A stretch of 64,000 nt of DNA from Gemmatimonadota bacterium (GTDB lineage Bacteria > Latescibacterota > UBA2968 > UBA8231): the NCBI GenBank assembly GCA_009840005.1, contig VXOR01000019.1, positions 1 through 64,000 on the forward strand. The letters run 5' to 3'. Position 1 is the stretch's first letter. Every line of letters starts with the position of its first letter. Made by a program: the position numbers and the translations under genes. Shown here piece by piece: positions 1-8,373 of this stretch. Below the pieces are notes generated by a model. That model had not been told where the DNA came from and did not search any database. It saw only the letters and a list, made by a program, of their open reading frames with translations.

Positions 1-19
1 CTGGAGAGCCTGCACCATT

Positions 20-1006
20 TCAAGACCCTAACACCGCTTTCATGCAACAACGCCCGACTGCTTTGAAAATGCTTGGGGGAACATTTTCAAATACTTCGTG
101 AGGTCCTAAGCGGTCTGAGCTACCGAAGTACTTCCGCTGGGTTGAGTATGAAGAACAGCCTGAACATAGCCCGAAGGCTCTTGCAAATAAGACCGGTAGT
201 GGAGTACCGGAAGGTACAAAAACCTTCTTATTTCGCTGATCGTACTGCAGTACCTGCTTTGAGCACATTGCGAGAATAACATATCTACCCCAATCAAGAT
301 CGATCTCAGAAGATTCGCTGTTTCGCCATAGGTAATATCGCCATGTAGACTTTGCAGGATCTTGGTATCTACTTAACCGCAACGGATTAGGTGAGCCTAC
401 AGGTGGCCTGAATTGCAGATTATCTATGTCAAAATCCTCACGTTTCCAGTTCAGCTCTTCTGCCTGTGACCATGTAAGCCCTTGGTAATACTCTTTGAGC
501 GACGCTGATGCGCGTGCGATCAACTTCGCAGGAGGGACATTGAGGTAAGGAATTCCAAGGTGTTCAGCAATAGCGCGGATGCGAGCGTCACTCTCCACTT
601 GGAGTTCAACTTGGGTTGGAGCATAAGGGCTAACAGTTGTCTGGGGACGCATGATAGTTTGTACACCATTCAAAACTGCGGCCTCGCGCAGTTCCCCCAT
701 AGTGTAGGGGGATCTAGCACCACACAACACAACCCTACGAATCCCGAATCCAGGAAGCGCGGATAAAACTGTCGGAGCAGCAATTAGTTGTAGGCCTCCA
801 GAATCTCGGTCCAAGTCAATATGGCCAAGACTGCTCAAGGCACGGATAACCCTCCACCTATAGACGGCGGCGTTTTCGTCTTGTTTGTGAGGTCTGTTGC
901 TGTGTGCCCTGCGATGCACCTCGTCAAAGCACTTTTTGAAGGCAGTCCAAGAGGTCTTGCGCCATGATGACAATGCAAATAATAGAATATCTCCGTTGTC
1001 ATACAT
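20..1006 (-). CDS. Unknown protein, last visible gene of methyltransferase operon
   Basis: About 328 residues; I do not recognise the family. The frame is open from a GTG at 1042, but the ATG at 1006 overlaps the TGA of the upstream gene (ATGTATGA) and has AGAGGTGG just upstream, so translational coupling favours 1006. The first ~100 residues look like a helical, possibly winged-helix region; a mid region reads VVLCGARSPYTMGELREAA; the C-terminal third has several Cys (AFGLCSGCSS, GRCCMK) that could bind metal, though no clean zinc motif is visible. No signal peptide or membrane segment. It follows the methyltransferase and another unknown gene on one transcript, and the operon may continue beyond the left edge. 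A restriction, modification-dependent or defence role is inferred from context only. Confidence 0.75.
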   Translation of the reverse strand: MYDNGDILLFALSSWRKTSWTAFKKCFDEVHRRAHSNRPHKQDENAAVYRWRVIRALSSLGHIDLDRDSGGLQLIAAPTVLSALPGFGIRRVVLCGARSPYTMGELREAAVLNGVQTIMRPQTTVSPYAPTQVELQVESDARIRAIAEHLGIPYLNVPPAKLIARASASLKEYYQGLTWSQAEELNWKREDFDIDNLQFRPPVGSPNPLRLSRYQDPAKSTWRYYLWRNSESSEIDLDWGRYVILAMCSKQVLQYDQRNKKVFVPSGTPLPVLFARAFGLCSGCSSYSTQRKYFGSSDRLGPHEVFENVPPSIFKAVGRCCMKAVLGS

Positions 1007-3050
1007 CGCGGGCCACCTCTTGAAATTGCTTCCAGAGAGCACAAACGGCTGGTAGTACCGGAGGGTTAATCTGCTTACGCTGGTACCAGAGGACTTGTTT
1101 CCAAGTCCGTATCTTTCTGTTGTCCATAGCGGCTAGTAGGCTTGGCGAAGCACTCTCCAAACTTTCACCAATAAATGTCACTTTTCTTTTACGTCGCGCC
1201 TTTGCTATCGCCCAAACAGGACGCCAATCAGTAGGCAACGGCTCCAATGGCCATTCTACGACTTGGCCGGGGATTTTCCCAATTAGAAAACCCTTCATAT
1301 TGCCCACTTCAGCTTCCAAATCTTCAAGCAGTTCCACAACTGAATCCGGTTGTTCGGGTAGGTGGCCCCTAACGTATGCCCCAGCAATTGACAGACAATC
1401 GGTATCAGATCCGAGCTCAGATCCAGTAGAATCGAGAGATAGTCCGGCATCCTGCGGTCCCGCTCTAAAGTCCCCTGTAAGGAATAGCGACTGCTGTGCC
1501 AATACTGAACCATTAGACCGAGCTTCTAAAACAATGCGTGACTCAGTTGGAAGACCCTGTGGTAAGGCAAAGACTCTCCCTGATTCATGAGGTGGTAATC
1601 TCTGATCATTACAGTACAAGTCCAGATTCGATACCCCACCATCAACCATTACGCTGATAGGAGGCGCAAAGTTGAAGAAATTATTACCCCTGTTACTGCG
1701 GATTCCCCCCATCAAGCGCAGTCGTACGCTTGGTGGGAAAGATAAGAATTCCTTGATTCCATCATCGCCTATGGCCTCCTCGACACTAGCAAATCTCCAC
1801 GTTGACGGCAGACCCTGAATATTCTCAAACTCGTGGAACCCCTGACACTGGTTGCTAGATGTCCATCGTTCCAAATGAGGCCATAGATTCTCTGGGTAAG
1901 CCAAGTAGAACGATTGTCCTTGAGGTAATGCATGTATCTCGACAAGGCCAGGGATACCTTCTGACGTACCCTCTATGAATATCCTAATTTGACGACCAGG
2001 TAGCTTTAGCTGCCAAGCGGAAGAAGGTGATCGCATAGTTAGACCATTATGCCAGTTCAACGAGGAAGCGTCTAATACTTCTCCTGTATCATTGCTTCGG
2101 ATGGGTAACGACCATCCATCCAAATACTCTTCAACTCGGAATCTACCATTGAGGCTTGGAACATCTAATGTCAGACCTTCTTCAGGAAATTCTCGATTCA
2201 CCTTGCACCGTATGGAGGCATCGGCCCTTCCTGACACTCCATCTACTTCAAGACAAATCCGAAGATTCGCCGATGCTATCCTCGCCTCAAGACCACTTGA
2301 GCCAATTTCCACATCCCCATCCCATTCGGCCAACTCATCCACTACGGTGCCAAGCATCGCCGTGTACATATCAGCATCGCGTCGATTCTCTACTAGCCGA
2401 ACTGTTCTTGATCGAAGGAGCGATTTTGCGATAGGACTCCGCAGAGCCCTTGCAAGCTCATCGGCCGGAGGAGTGGATGTAGGATCAAATCCCATTTCGT
2501 AAAAAATACGGGGTAGAGCTTTTCGCTCTTGCTCTGTCAGTATCGATTGGGCAAGTGGGTAGCCAATATGGACCTTCTCCCCAAAGATACGTGCACGAAA
2601 TATACCTAACTCACTCTTTCGATCGAATACAGACCATTCCTCCAAGTCTTCCCAGAGTTGCCACATGCGATCAAATGAAGGAATCGTTCCCTGACCCGAA
2701 TCCTTTAGGAGTTCTCTGAGCCGGGGGTAATAGGCATTTGGAGAAAAGTCTCCGTCAGCACCTCCAGCAAGCACAAAGAGGCCCAGATATGCAATATATG
2801 GCGGAAAATGTACCCCCCTATTCCGCCAATTCGTATATGCCTGGAGAGCACACTGGCATATGCTTTGGCTATAAGCCCAGGGTGGCCCGTACTTGACGGC
2901 GGCTAAGAACTTGCCTGCTTCTGGCTCAAGTTTCTGTTCCAGCTCGGATACTATCCCCTGGTTGACGTAAATGTACACGTTGCGTCCAGCCATATCCTGA
3001 TTGAAAAAATGAGCCGCTATAGCATTATTCCATCGGAGATATGCGTTCAT
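999..3050 (-). CDS. Large unknown protein co-transcribed with C5 methyltransferase
   Basis: About 683 residues, family not recognised. A TTG at 3065 is possible, but the ATG at 3050 is preceded by TTGAGG at good spacing and is preferred. The N-terminal ~200 residues are helix-rich (start MNAYLRWNNAIAAHFF, then a stretch PPYIAYLGLFVLAGGADGDF); the middle (about 240-560) looks beta-rich, like stacked Ig- or sandwich-type domains; the C-terminus is basic and helical. No Walker motif, nuclease motif or transmembrane segment was seen. It starts 21 bp after the methyltransferase stop and overlaps the next gene by 8 bp, so the three genes are a tight operon. The fixed partnership suggests an uncharacterised modification-linked defence system, but this is inference. 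Confidence 0.8.
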   Translation of the reverse strand: MNAYLRWNNAIAAHFFNQDMAGRNVYIYVNQGIVSELEQKLEPEAGKFLAAVKYGPPWAYSQSICQCALQAYTNWRNRGVHFPPYIAYLGLFVLAGGADGDFSPNAYYPRLRELLKDSGQGTIPSFDRMWQLWEDLEEWSVFDRKSELGIFRARIFGEKVHIGYPLAQSILTEQERKALPRIFYEMGFDPTSTPPADELARALRSPIAKSLLRSRTVRLVENRRDADMYTAMLGTVVDELAEWDGDVEIGSSGLEARIASANLRICLEVDGVSGRADASIRCKVNREFPEEGLTLDVPSLNGRFRVEEYLDGWSLPIRSNDTGEVLDASSLNWHNGLTMRSPSSAWQLKLPGRQIRIFIEGTSEGIPGLVEIHALPQGQSFYLAYPENLWPHLERWTSSNQCQGFHEFENIQGLPSTWRFASVEEAIGDDGIKEFLSFPPSVRLRLMGGIRSNRGNNFFNFAPPISVMVDGGVSNLDLYCNDQRLPPHESGRVFALPQGLPTESRIVLEARSNGSVLAQQSLFLTGDFRAGPQDAGLSLDSTGSELGSDTDCLSIAGAYVRGHLPEQPDSVVELLEDLEAEVGNMKGFLIGKIPGQVVEWPLEPLPTDWRPVWAIAKARRKRKVTFIGESLESASPSLLAAMDNRKIRTWKQVLWYQRKQINPPVLPAVCALWKQFQEVARDV

Positions 3051-3070
3051 GAGTGACAACCTCAAAAATC

Positions 3071-4147
3071 TTACTTCTCATTCGGTAAATGATGTAGTGA
3101 CTGGCTTTCGCTTTTAGCCAAGAGCCTTGCGATTGCATACGCGATACCTTCGCCAAGAGGTGGTGGTACCGCATCTGAAACTAGTTGGACTTGTTGGCTG
3201 AACGTACCTTCGAGCTGATACCATGACGGAAACCCTTGAAGCAACATAGCTTCATAGACCGAGAGGCGACGATGGCAACCGGGATGAACATGCACTTCGT
3301 TATGCCCGTAGGCGACCGTATAACTCGGGGAATCCCAACTTAGAACTTTGAAGCTCAGTCCCTTAGTATAGCCTGGCTTCAGACTTCCGTTTGTAAACTT
3401 CGGAGATCGCGGCACCATGGTAACGTGGTTAGGATGAAATGGAATCTCGCTCGGACTCAATCCTCTAGTACAAAATACAGGTTCGGGCAAGTCGGATATC
3501 ACTGCTCTAATAGGGAGCGTTTGTTGATCCCCTTCTGGCAATTGGAAGTCAATAGCAGGATAATGCCGTCTATTAATTCCGACTACAACTAATCTCTTAC
3601 GATTCTGGGGGATTCCGAATCTTCCAGCGTCTAAAATTTTTTGTATCACCTTAAATCCTGCGGCTTCACACGTATCCTTGAATTGATGGAAAAGTCGCTG
3701 GTGACGCCTACCGACGAGGCCGGGCACGTTTTCGAGCACGAAGAAATCGAGCCCAAGGTACACTGCAAATTTCTCAACAATATTTGCATAGCTGTCGAGC
3801 AACCGATGCCTTGGATCATTTTGTTTCTGGTGGAGATTTGAGGAAGAGAACCCTTGGCACGGAGGGCCTCCGATTATTCCAACAGGCTTAATTCTCCCAG
3901 TATGGTTTTCCCATAGGTTCACGATATCGGTTGGGTCAGTGCTAGCTAGGTCTAACTGGACTGCCTTGGTGTTTGGATGATTACGCTTATAAGTCGCTAT
4001 AGCGGCTGGGTCGATATCAATTGCTATAGCTGAGCGAAATCCCGCGGACTGAAAACCAAGATCGAGTCCACCCGCCCCTGAAAACACACTTAACACGGGC
4101 CAATCAACGGGAACTTCTGGGCCAACGGCAGGTCGTTCTGATCTCAT
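3071..4147 (-). CDS. dcm: DNA (cytosine-5)-methyltransferase
   Basis: 358 residues with the ordered C5-methyltransferase motifs: motif I SVFSGAGGLDLGF (about 20-32, AdoMet binding), motif IV GGPPCQGFS with the catalytic Cys near 97, motif VI ENVPG (139-143), motif VIII QNRKRLVVVG, and motif IX/X elements RRLSVYEAMLLQGFP and SDAVPPPLGEGIA near the C-terminus. It transfers a methyl group from AdoMet to C5 of cytosine in a target sequence that cannot be read from the protein. The target-recognition region between VIII and IX is short. No recognisable restriction endonuclease lies beside it; instead two unknown genes follow on the same transcript. The ATG at 4147 begins MRSERPAVG. The symbol is generic for the family. 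Confidence 0.95.
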   Translation of the reverse strand: MRSERPAVGPEVPVDWPVLSVFSGAGGLDLGFQSAGFRSAIAIDIDPAAIATYKRNHPNTKAVQLDLASTDPTDIVNLWENHTGRIKPVGIIGGPPCQGFSSSNLHQKQNDPRHRLLDSYANIVEKFAVYLGLDFFVLENVPGLVGRRHQRLFHQFKDTCEAAGFKVIQKILDAGRFGIPQNRKRLVVVGINRRHYPAIDFQLPEGDQQTLPIRAVISDLPEPVFCTRGLSPSEIPFHPNHVTMVPRSPKFTNGSLKPGYTKGLSFKVLSWDSPSYTVAYGHNEVHVHPGCHRRLSVYEAMLLQGFPSWYQLEGTFSQQVQLVSDAVPPPLGEGIAYAIARLLAKSESQSLHHLPNEK

Positions 4148-4307
4148 ATCTTCCTAATCTGGGTCAAGATTGGTAGAGGACAATAATTAGAGGCTCCATA
4201 ATCCTGTGTCAACACGCCACTCATCGTCACCGACCACTTTCTCGAAAGCGTAAGCCACTAACTCTTAATAAGTAACGGGGCAGTACCATATCGGCAAATA
4301 TAGTTCT

Positions 4308-4610
4308 TCACGACGCATAGAGTACTTCTGCACTGGAAAGTATTGCTTGGCGTATTTTTGGCTTCAGCCCTCCCTTGGGTACTAAATCTACCTTGCGATT
4401 AAGTACAGCCGAAAATTCTCTCTGCATTCTGGCTAGCTTCATAAAGCCTACTTGTGCTTCTGGTTGAAATTCCACCAGAAAATCGAGGTCACTGCCTGGC
4501 CCGAAACTACCCCCGAGAGCCGATCCGAAAAGCGCAAGCTCTCGCACTTGATAGCGCTGGCATAATACATTGATTGACTCTATAGGTATATATATATCTT
4601 GGCTTGTCAT
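4308..4610 (-). CDS. MNT-type minimal nucleotidyltransferase
   Basis: 100 residues. The core motif GSALGGSFGPGSDLDFLVEF (about 30-49) is the GSx(10)DxD signature of minimal nucleotidyltransferases, which in MntA/HEPN pairs act as antitoxins by AMPylating the partner. The ATG at 4610 has GAGGAG upstream. No HEPN-type reading frame is adjacent on either side, so it appears to be an orphan half of such a pair. The 160 bp between it and the methyltransferase holds nothing I recognise. The second GS of the classical motif is spaced as usual, so the domain is probably intact. Confidence 0.8.
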   Translation of the reverse strand: MTSQDIYIPIESINVLCQRYQVRELALFGSALGGSFGPGSDLDFLVEFQPEAQVGFMKLARMQREFSAVLNRKVDLVPKGGLKPKIRQAILSSAEVLYAS

Positions 4611-4673
4611 TATATCGTCTCCTCAAGGATAAAAGTCCCACTCCACCAGCCCGTAATCCCACCCTTTACTTCC

Positions 4674-5807
4674 CTACCAATTCGTATAAGACCCATCATC
4701 GCGCAGATAGCCGGTGGGTGCTCCGTAGTCCTGTGTTGACACAGTGTCGAGCGCAGCCTCGTTGCATTCAATCCCAAGCCCCGGGCCTTCGGGAGGCAAG
4801 AGGTAGCCAGATTCAAACGGCACCTGCACCGGAAACTCGTCAGTGAGTGAAGACATCGGCGCGCGCGGAAGTTCCTGCACACCAACCAGTGACGATGCCA
4901 AACACAGATGCAAACAGGCCGCAGTGGAAACCGGCCCGAGCGGGTTGTGCGGTGCCAGATGGATGTAATGCGTTTCGCACCATCCGGCAATTTTGCGCGC
5001 CTCTGTCAACCCACCGGCAATGCACAAGTCAACGCGGCAGTAATCCATCAGATCCTCCTCAATGACTTCCCTGAACGTCCACTTGCTATCAAATTGTTCG
5101 CCGACGGCAAGCGGGACGGAGGTCTGTTGGCGCAGCCGCCGCAGACTGGCTGGGTTTTCGCTGCGCAGCGGATCTTCAATGAAAAACGGATTGTAGGGGG
5201 CAACCCGGTTACAGAAATCGAGGCTATCCGCCGGGTCGAGACGGGTATGCACGTCCACTAATATGTTGACCTGATCGCCCAGTGCATTGCGCACGGCCTC
5301 CACCTGCTCAACGCCGTGCTGGATAGCGCGTCTGGGTTCAAACGTCCCTTTGTCTGCACCATCGGCCAAGCCCCAGCGGACGAATTTCCAACCGGCCTCA
5401 TGGGTTTGGCGACAACTCTCAACGAGGGCATCAATCGTGCCGCCGCCGTTGTGTGGATAACAGACGACCTTGTCTCGCGTGCGTCCGCCCAAAAGCTCGT
5501 ACACAGGTACATTGAGTGCTTTCCCTTTGATGTCCCAGAGTGCGATATCCACCGCACTCACCGCGGCGGATTGGACGACACCGCCGGGGAAGAAGCCACC
5601 GCGGAACATCACTTGCCACAGATGTTCAATTTGGAACGGGTCTGCACCGATGAGAAACGGTTCAAACGAGCGAATGACTTCGGCTAAGGCGAGGGCGCGC
5701 CGTCTCAATCCCCCTTCACCGAGACCGTAGATGCCCGCATCGGTTTCTACCTTGACGAAAAAATAGCCGCTCGATCCAACAAAGGATTTGATCTTGGTGA
5801 TTTTCAT
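4674..5807 (-). CDS. Mandelate racemase/muconate lactonizing enzyme family protein
   Basis: 377 residues, the usual length for the enolase superfamily. The N-terminal capping domain (about 1-115) is followed by a TIM barrel. Expected metal ligands are visible on successive strands: Asp in ILVDVHTR, Glu in FFIEDPLR and Glu in LAVGEQFDS; HLAPHNPLGP supplies the C-terminal His region typical of sugar-acid dehydratases such as galactonate dehydratase. The likely reaction is abstraction of the proton alpha to a carboxylate followed by dehydration or epimerisation of a sugar acid; the substrate cannot be assigned. It lies 27 bp upstream of... more precisely next to an aldo/keto reductase on the same strand (gap 27 bp), consistent with a small carbohydrate-catabolism operon transcribed leftward. 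Confidence 0.9.
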   Translation of the reverse strand: MKITKIKSFVGSSGYFFVKVETDAGIYGLGEGGLRRRALALAEVIRSFEPFLIGADPFQIEHLWQVMFRGGFFPGGVVQSAAVSAVDIALWDIKGKALNVPVYELLGGRTRDKVVCYPHNGGGTIDALVESCRQTHEAGWKFVRWGLADGADKGTFEPRRAIQHGVEQVEAVRNALGDQVNILVDVHTRLDPADSLDFCNRVAPYNPFFIEDPLRSENPASLRRLRQQTSVPLAVGEQFDSKWTFREVIEEDLMDYCRVDLCIAGGLTEARKIAGWCETHYIHLAPHNPLGPVSTAACLHLCLASSLVGVQELPRAPMSSLTDEFPVQVPFESGYLLPPEGPGLGIECNEAALDTVSTQDYGAPTGYLRDDGSYTNW

Positions 5808-5834
5808 AAACTCCCCATTAATGTTTTGTAGTGC

Positions 5835-6728
5835 TCACTCCACCGATCCGTAGTGCGGCCCCCATTGACGCGCGATCTCCCGTCCCTGCGCTAGCAGTGC
5901 CTGCTGTTCGCCAGCATCCAGTGGCGTGTAGCGCCGCACCCATTCGATATTTTGCACTAGCTCTTCCTCGTTATAGACCCCAACGACCGCCAGACTCACC
6001 CCTGGCAATCCCAAGGCGTAGCGCAACGCCCGCTCGTGATCGCCAAAGCCGCTGTTGGTCAGCTCCGAGGGCCGCGGCGTTTCGTACTCCATGTTGACGG
6101 CCCCACCGTACACCTTCATCGCAGCGACGGCGGCGTTCTGGGCGCGAGCCAGGGGCAGGACCTTCTCTTCAAAGTTGTAGATGTGACAGTCGGCGAAGCT
6201 GAGGGCAAACATGCAGGCGTCGATTTCGACCTCGCGCAGGACCTTGGCGGATTTCCAAGGTGCGTGATGAGCAGTGATGCCGATATAGCGAGTCCAACCG
6301 CGCCGCTGCGCTTCGCGCAAGCCGGCGAGAGCACCGTCTTTGGCCAGCACTTGTTCTACGTCTAAGTGCCCCAGCGAGTGGACGTACATCAGGTCCAAGT
6401 GGTCGGTACCCAAGGCGTCCAAATTCTTTTCGACGATATCGAGCGCCTCTTGGTAGTGAGCCGTGTGAGCCTTGCTGACCAAGAACAGCTCGCGTCGGCA
6501 ATGGGGGACGATCTGGGCGAGCTGGCTCTGGGCGCGCTCGTATCCGGGTGCCGTGTCGATGTAGGTAACGCCGAGGTCTATCGCCCGTTCAAACAGCGCG
6601 ATGGCGTCCGCGTCTGCTAGGCCAAAGCCTCCGGGGGCCGTGCCCAAGCCGAGCAAGGGGACATGTTCGCCGGTTTTGCCGAAGGTAGCTTGCGGCAGGG
6701 GGGCTATGTCGATGGCGGTGGTAGTCAT
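5835..6728 (-). CDS. Aldo/keto reductase family protein
   Basis: 297 residues from the ATG at 6728 (GGAG 8 nt upstream). The frame stays open to 6884 but that extension runs through a dispersed repeat and is not counted. NADPH-dependent carbonyl reductase fold; the catalytic tetrad is visible as Asp and Tyr in DTAPGYERAQ, Lys in LVSKAHT and His in MYVHSLGH. The second half has VSLAVVGVYNEEEL in the cofactor-binding part of the barrel. It is the first gene of a leftward pair with the enolase-superfamily gene, so it may reduce or oxidise a sugar-derived intermediate in the same route. Its promoter region is occupied by a MITE-like repeat (6755-6892). Confidence 0.9.
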   Translation of the reverse strand: MTTTAIDIAPLPQATFGKTGEHVPLLGLGTAPGGFGLADADAIALFERAIDLGVTYIDTAPGYERAQSQLAQIVPHCRRELFLVSKAHTAHYQEALDIVEKNLDALGTDHLDLMYVHSLGHLDVEQVLAKDGALAGLREAQRRGWTRYIGITAHHAPWKSAKVLREVEIDACMFALSFADCHIYNFEEKVLPLARAQNAAVAAMKVYGGAVNMEYETPRPSELTNSGFGDHERALRYALGLPGVSLAVVGVYNEEELVQNIEWVRRYTPLDAGEQQALLAQGREIARQWGPHYGSVE

Positions 6729-6754
6729 AATAGTTACTCCGTAGGAATTAGAAA

Positions 6755-6892
6755 CTGATGTTACGCATTGTAGGGGCAACCCTCGTGGTTGCCCCCGTCG
6801 GATTCCACTGGTTGAATACGCGGTGTCACATGGGCGCCCACAAGGGACGCCCCTACACCTATCGGTTCGGCCCAGATGCATCATAACATCTA
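6755..6892. mobile_element. MITE-like element, GTAGGGGC core
   Basis: Begins CTGATGTTACGCA and ends with a decayed inverse of that (GATGCATCATAACATC). The interior carries the hairpin GTAGGGGCAACC/GGTTGCCCC and is clearly related along its length to 44548-44669. No coding capacity. It sits just upstream of the aldo/keto reductase start and extends that gene's open frame artificially. The remaining 170 bp to 7066 shows only the Shine-Dalgarno of the next gene. Confidence 0.7.
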
Positions 6893-7066
6893 TAAATTAA
6901 GAATTGGTCGCCGTTGGCAACCTGCTGGGAGTACGGGCGGCTAATTCTCAATTCCTAATCTAACTAGCCGGAGTGTCGGCAACAGGGTGCGCTTTGCCCG
7001 CCGTCCGCCGTTTGGTATGTTAAGCCGACGAATTTCACCGACACGATTAAACGCGAGGAGGACATT

Positions 7067-7426
7067 TTGGTCATTCGCAATTGGCGCAACGTCACGCCCG
7101 TCGTTGGGCATGAATCCAAACTAATCTGGTCGATCTTTCGCGCCCAGAGCGCCGAGGGGCTAGACGAGAACGAAGCAGTACTCCTAGGATTTTCCGGCCT
7201 AACGCTGCATCGCCTGCAAGGGGGCTTGGAAGGCGATTACCACGAGCACGAGGCCACCGAGCAGGTGTACTACTTCCTCAGCGGCCAGGGGCAGATGAAG
7301 ATCGACGGGGAGATCTACGAAGTGCGCGAAGGCGACGCAGTACACATCCCGCCGAAGGTCAAACACCAGCTTTCCAACACAGGGGACGATTGGGTCGAGC
7401 ACTTGATCATCAGCGCCCAAGTCTAG
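7067..7426 (+). CDS. Small cupin-domain protein
   Basis: 119 residues from a TTG start; AGGAGGA lies 5 nt upstream and no ATG is available before the conserved fold. Single cupin barrel: motif 1 is DYHEHEATEQVYYFLSGQG (two His and a Glu as metal ligands) and motif 2 is GDAVHIPPKVKHQLSN (third His). Such proteins bind a divalent metal and act as isomerases, dioxygenases or ligand sensors; the reaction here is unknown. The stop is 11 bp before the nucleoside hydrolase start, so the two are co-transcribed rightward. Confidence 0.88.
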   Translation: MVIRNWRNVTPVVGHESKLIWSIFRAQSAEGLDENEAVLLGFSGLTLHRLQGGLEGDYHEHEATEQVYYFLSGQGQMKIDGEIYEVREGDAVHIPPKVKHQLSNTGDDWVEHLIISAQV

Positions 7427-7437
7427 GATAGGCGGCA

Positions 7438-8373
7438 TTGCCTGCAACTCCCCTGCTCATGGACGTCGATACGGGCGTTGACGACGCCCTCGCCCTGCTT
7501 TTGGCCCTGTCCTCGCCCGAGGTCGAGTTGATAGGCGTCTCTACGGTGGCTGGCAATGTACCGCTGCATCAAACGACCGACAATACACTGCGCCTATTGC
7601 AATGGGCGGGGCGGGCCGACGTTCCAGTGTACGCTGGCGCAGAGCGGCCTTTGGTGCGGGATGCAGTCGCCGCAGACGACGTACACGGCGCAACTGGTCT
7701 AGGCGCGGCCCAGTTGCCCGAGGCGCGCACCTCGTCAGCGGGCGACGGGGTGGAATTTCTGCTGAGCACCCTGCAGGCGCGGCCCGGAGAGGTGACGCTC
7801 GTCGCCACCGGGCCGTTGACCAACCTAGCGCGAGCCGAGGCGCGGGCACCGGGCGTACTGCGACAGGCGCGTCAAGTGGTAATCATGGGCGGGGCCGTGC
7901 GCGTGCCGGGCAATATCACGCCAACGGCTGAGTTCAATTTCTACGCCGATCCTCATGCAGCGCACCAAGTCCTCGCGTCCGCAGCCGAGCTAGTGTTGGT
8001 GGGACTAGACGTAACCGAGCAGGTCTGGCTAGCGCAGACCACCTTGCAAGCCTGCACAGGGACGCACGCAGCGTTTTGCCGTGCAGCGTGTGAGCCAGTA
8101 ATCGCCTTTGAGTCCGCGCACTACGGATTTGCCGGTATGCACGTGCACGATCCCGTGGCCCTGGGCGCGGCCCTGTGGCCTCAACTCTTTCATACACAGC
8201 AACTGTGGGTGGATGTGGAGACGACTGGCGAGTTGACCGCCGGTCAGGTGGTAGTTGATCAACGCGCCTTGGCGAGCGACCAAGAGCGGCTAGGGCGGCC
8301 CGTAGCGTGTGCAGTAGAAGTGGATCAGGTGCGCTTTCTCGAACTATTCACCGAGCGGGTATTACAGAATTAG
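7438..8373 (+). CDS. Nucleoside hydrolase (IUNH family)
   Basis: 311 residues. The N-terminal Asp cluster DVDTGVDDALAL (about 9-20) is the calcium-binding ribose-binding signature of inosine-uridine nucleoside hydrolases; ITPTAEFNFYADPHAA and HVHDPVAL supply the later Asn/Glu and His-Asp elements. The enzyme cleaves the N-glycosidic bond of ribonucleosides in purine/pyrimidine salvage. The start is a TTG at 7438: the first ATG (residue 8) lies immediately before the Asp motif and would remove the first strand. The stop overlaps the convergent acetyltransferase by 4 bp. Confidence 0.92.
   Translation: MPATPLLMDVDTGVDDALALLLALSSPEVELIGVSTVAGNVPLHQTTDNTLRLLQWAGRADVPVYAGAERPLVRDAVAADDVHGATGLGAAQLPEARTSSAGDGVEFLLSTLQARPGEVTLVATGPLTNLARAEARAPGVLRQARQVVIMGGAVRVPGNITPTAEFNFYADPHAAHQVLASAAELVLVGLDVTEQVWLAQTTLQACTGTHAAFCRAACEPVIAFESAHYGFAGMHVHDPVALGAALWPQLFHTQQLWVDVETTGELTAGQVVVDQRALASDQERLGRPVACAVEVDQVRFLELFTERVLQN

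Noticed and set aside
5258..5807. Several overlapping frames opposite the enolase-superfamily gene
   Set aside because: High-GC antisense frames without ribosome sites; the sense frame shows all catalytic residues.
6729..6884. N-terminal extension of the aldo/keto reductase
   Set aside because: It translates a MITE-like repeat; the ATG at 6728 has a ribosome site and matches the family's usual start.
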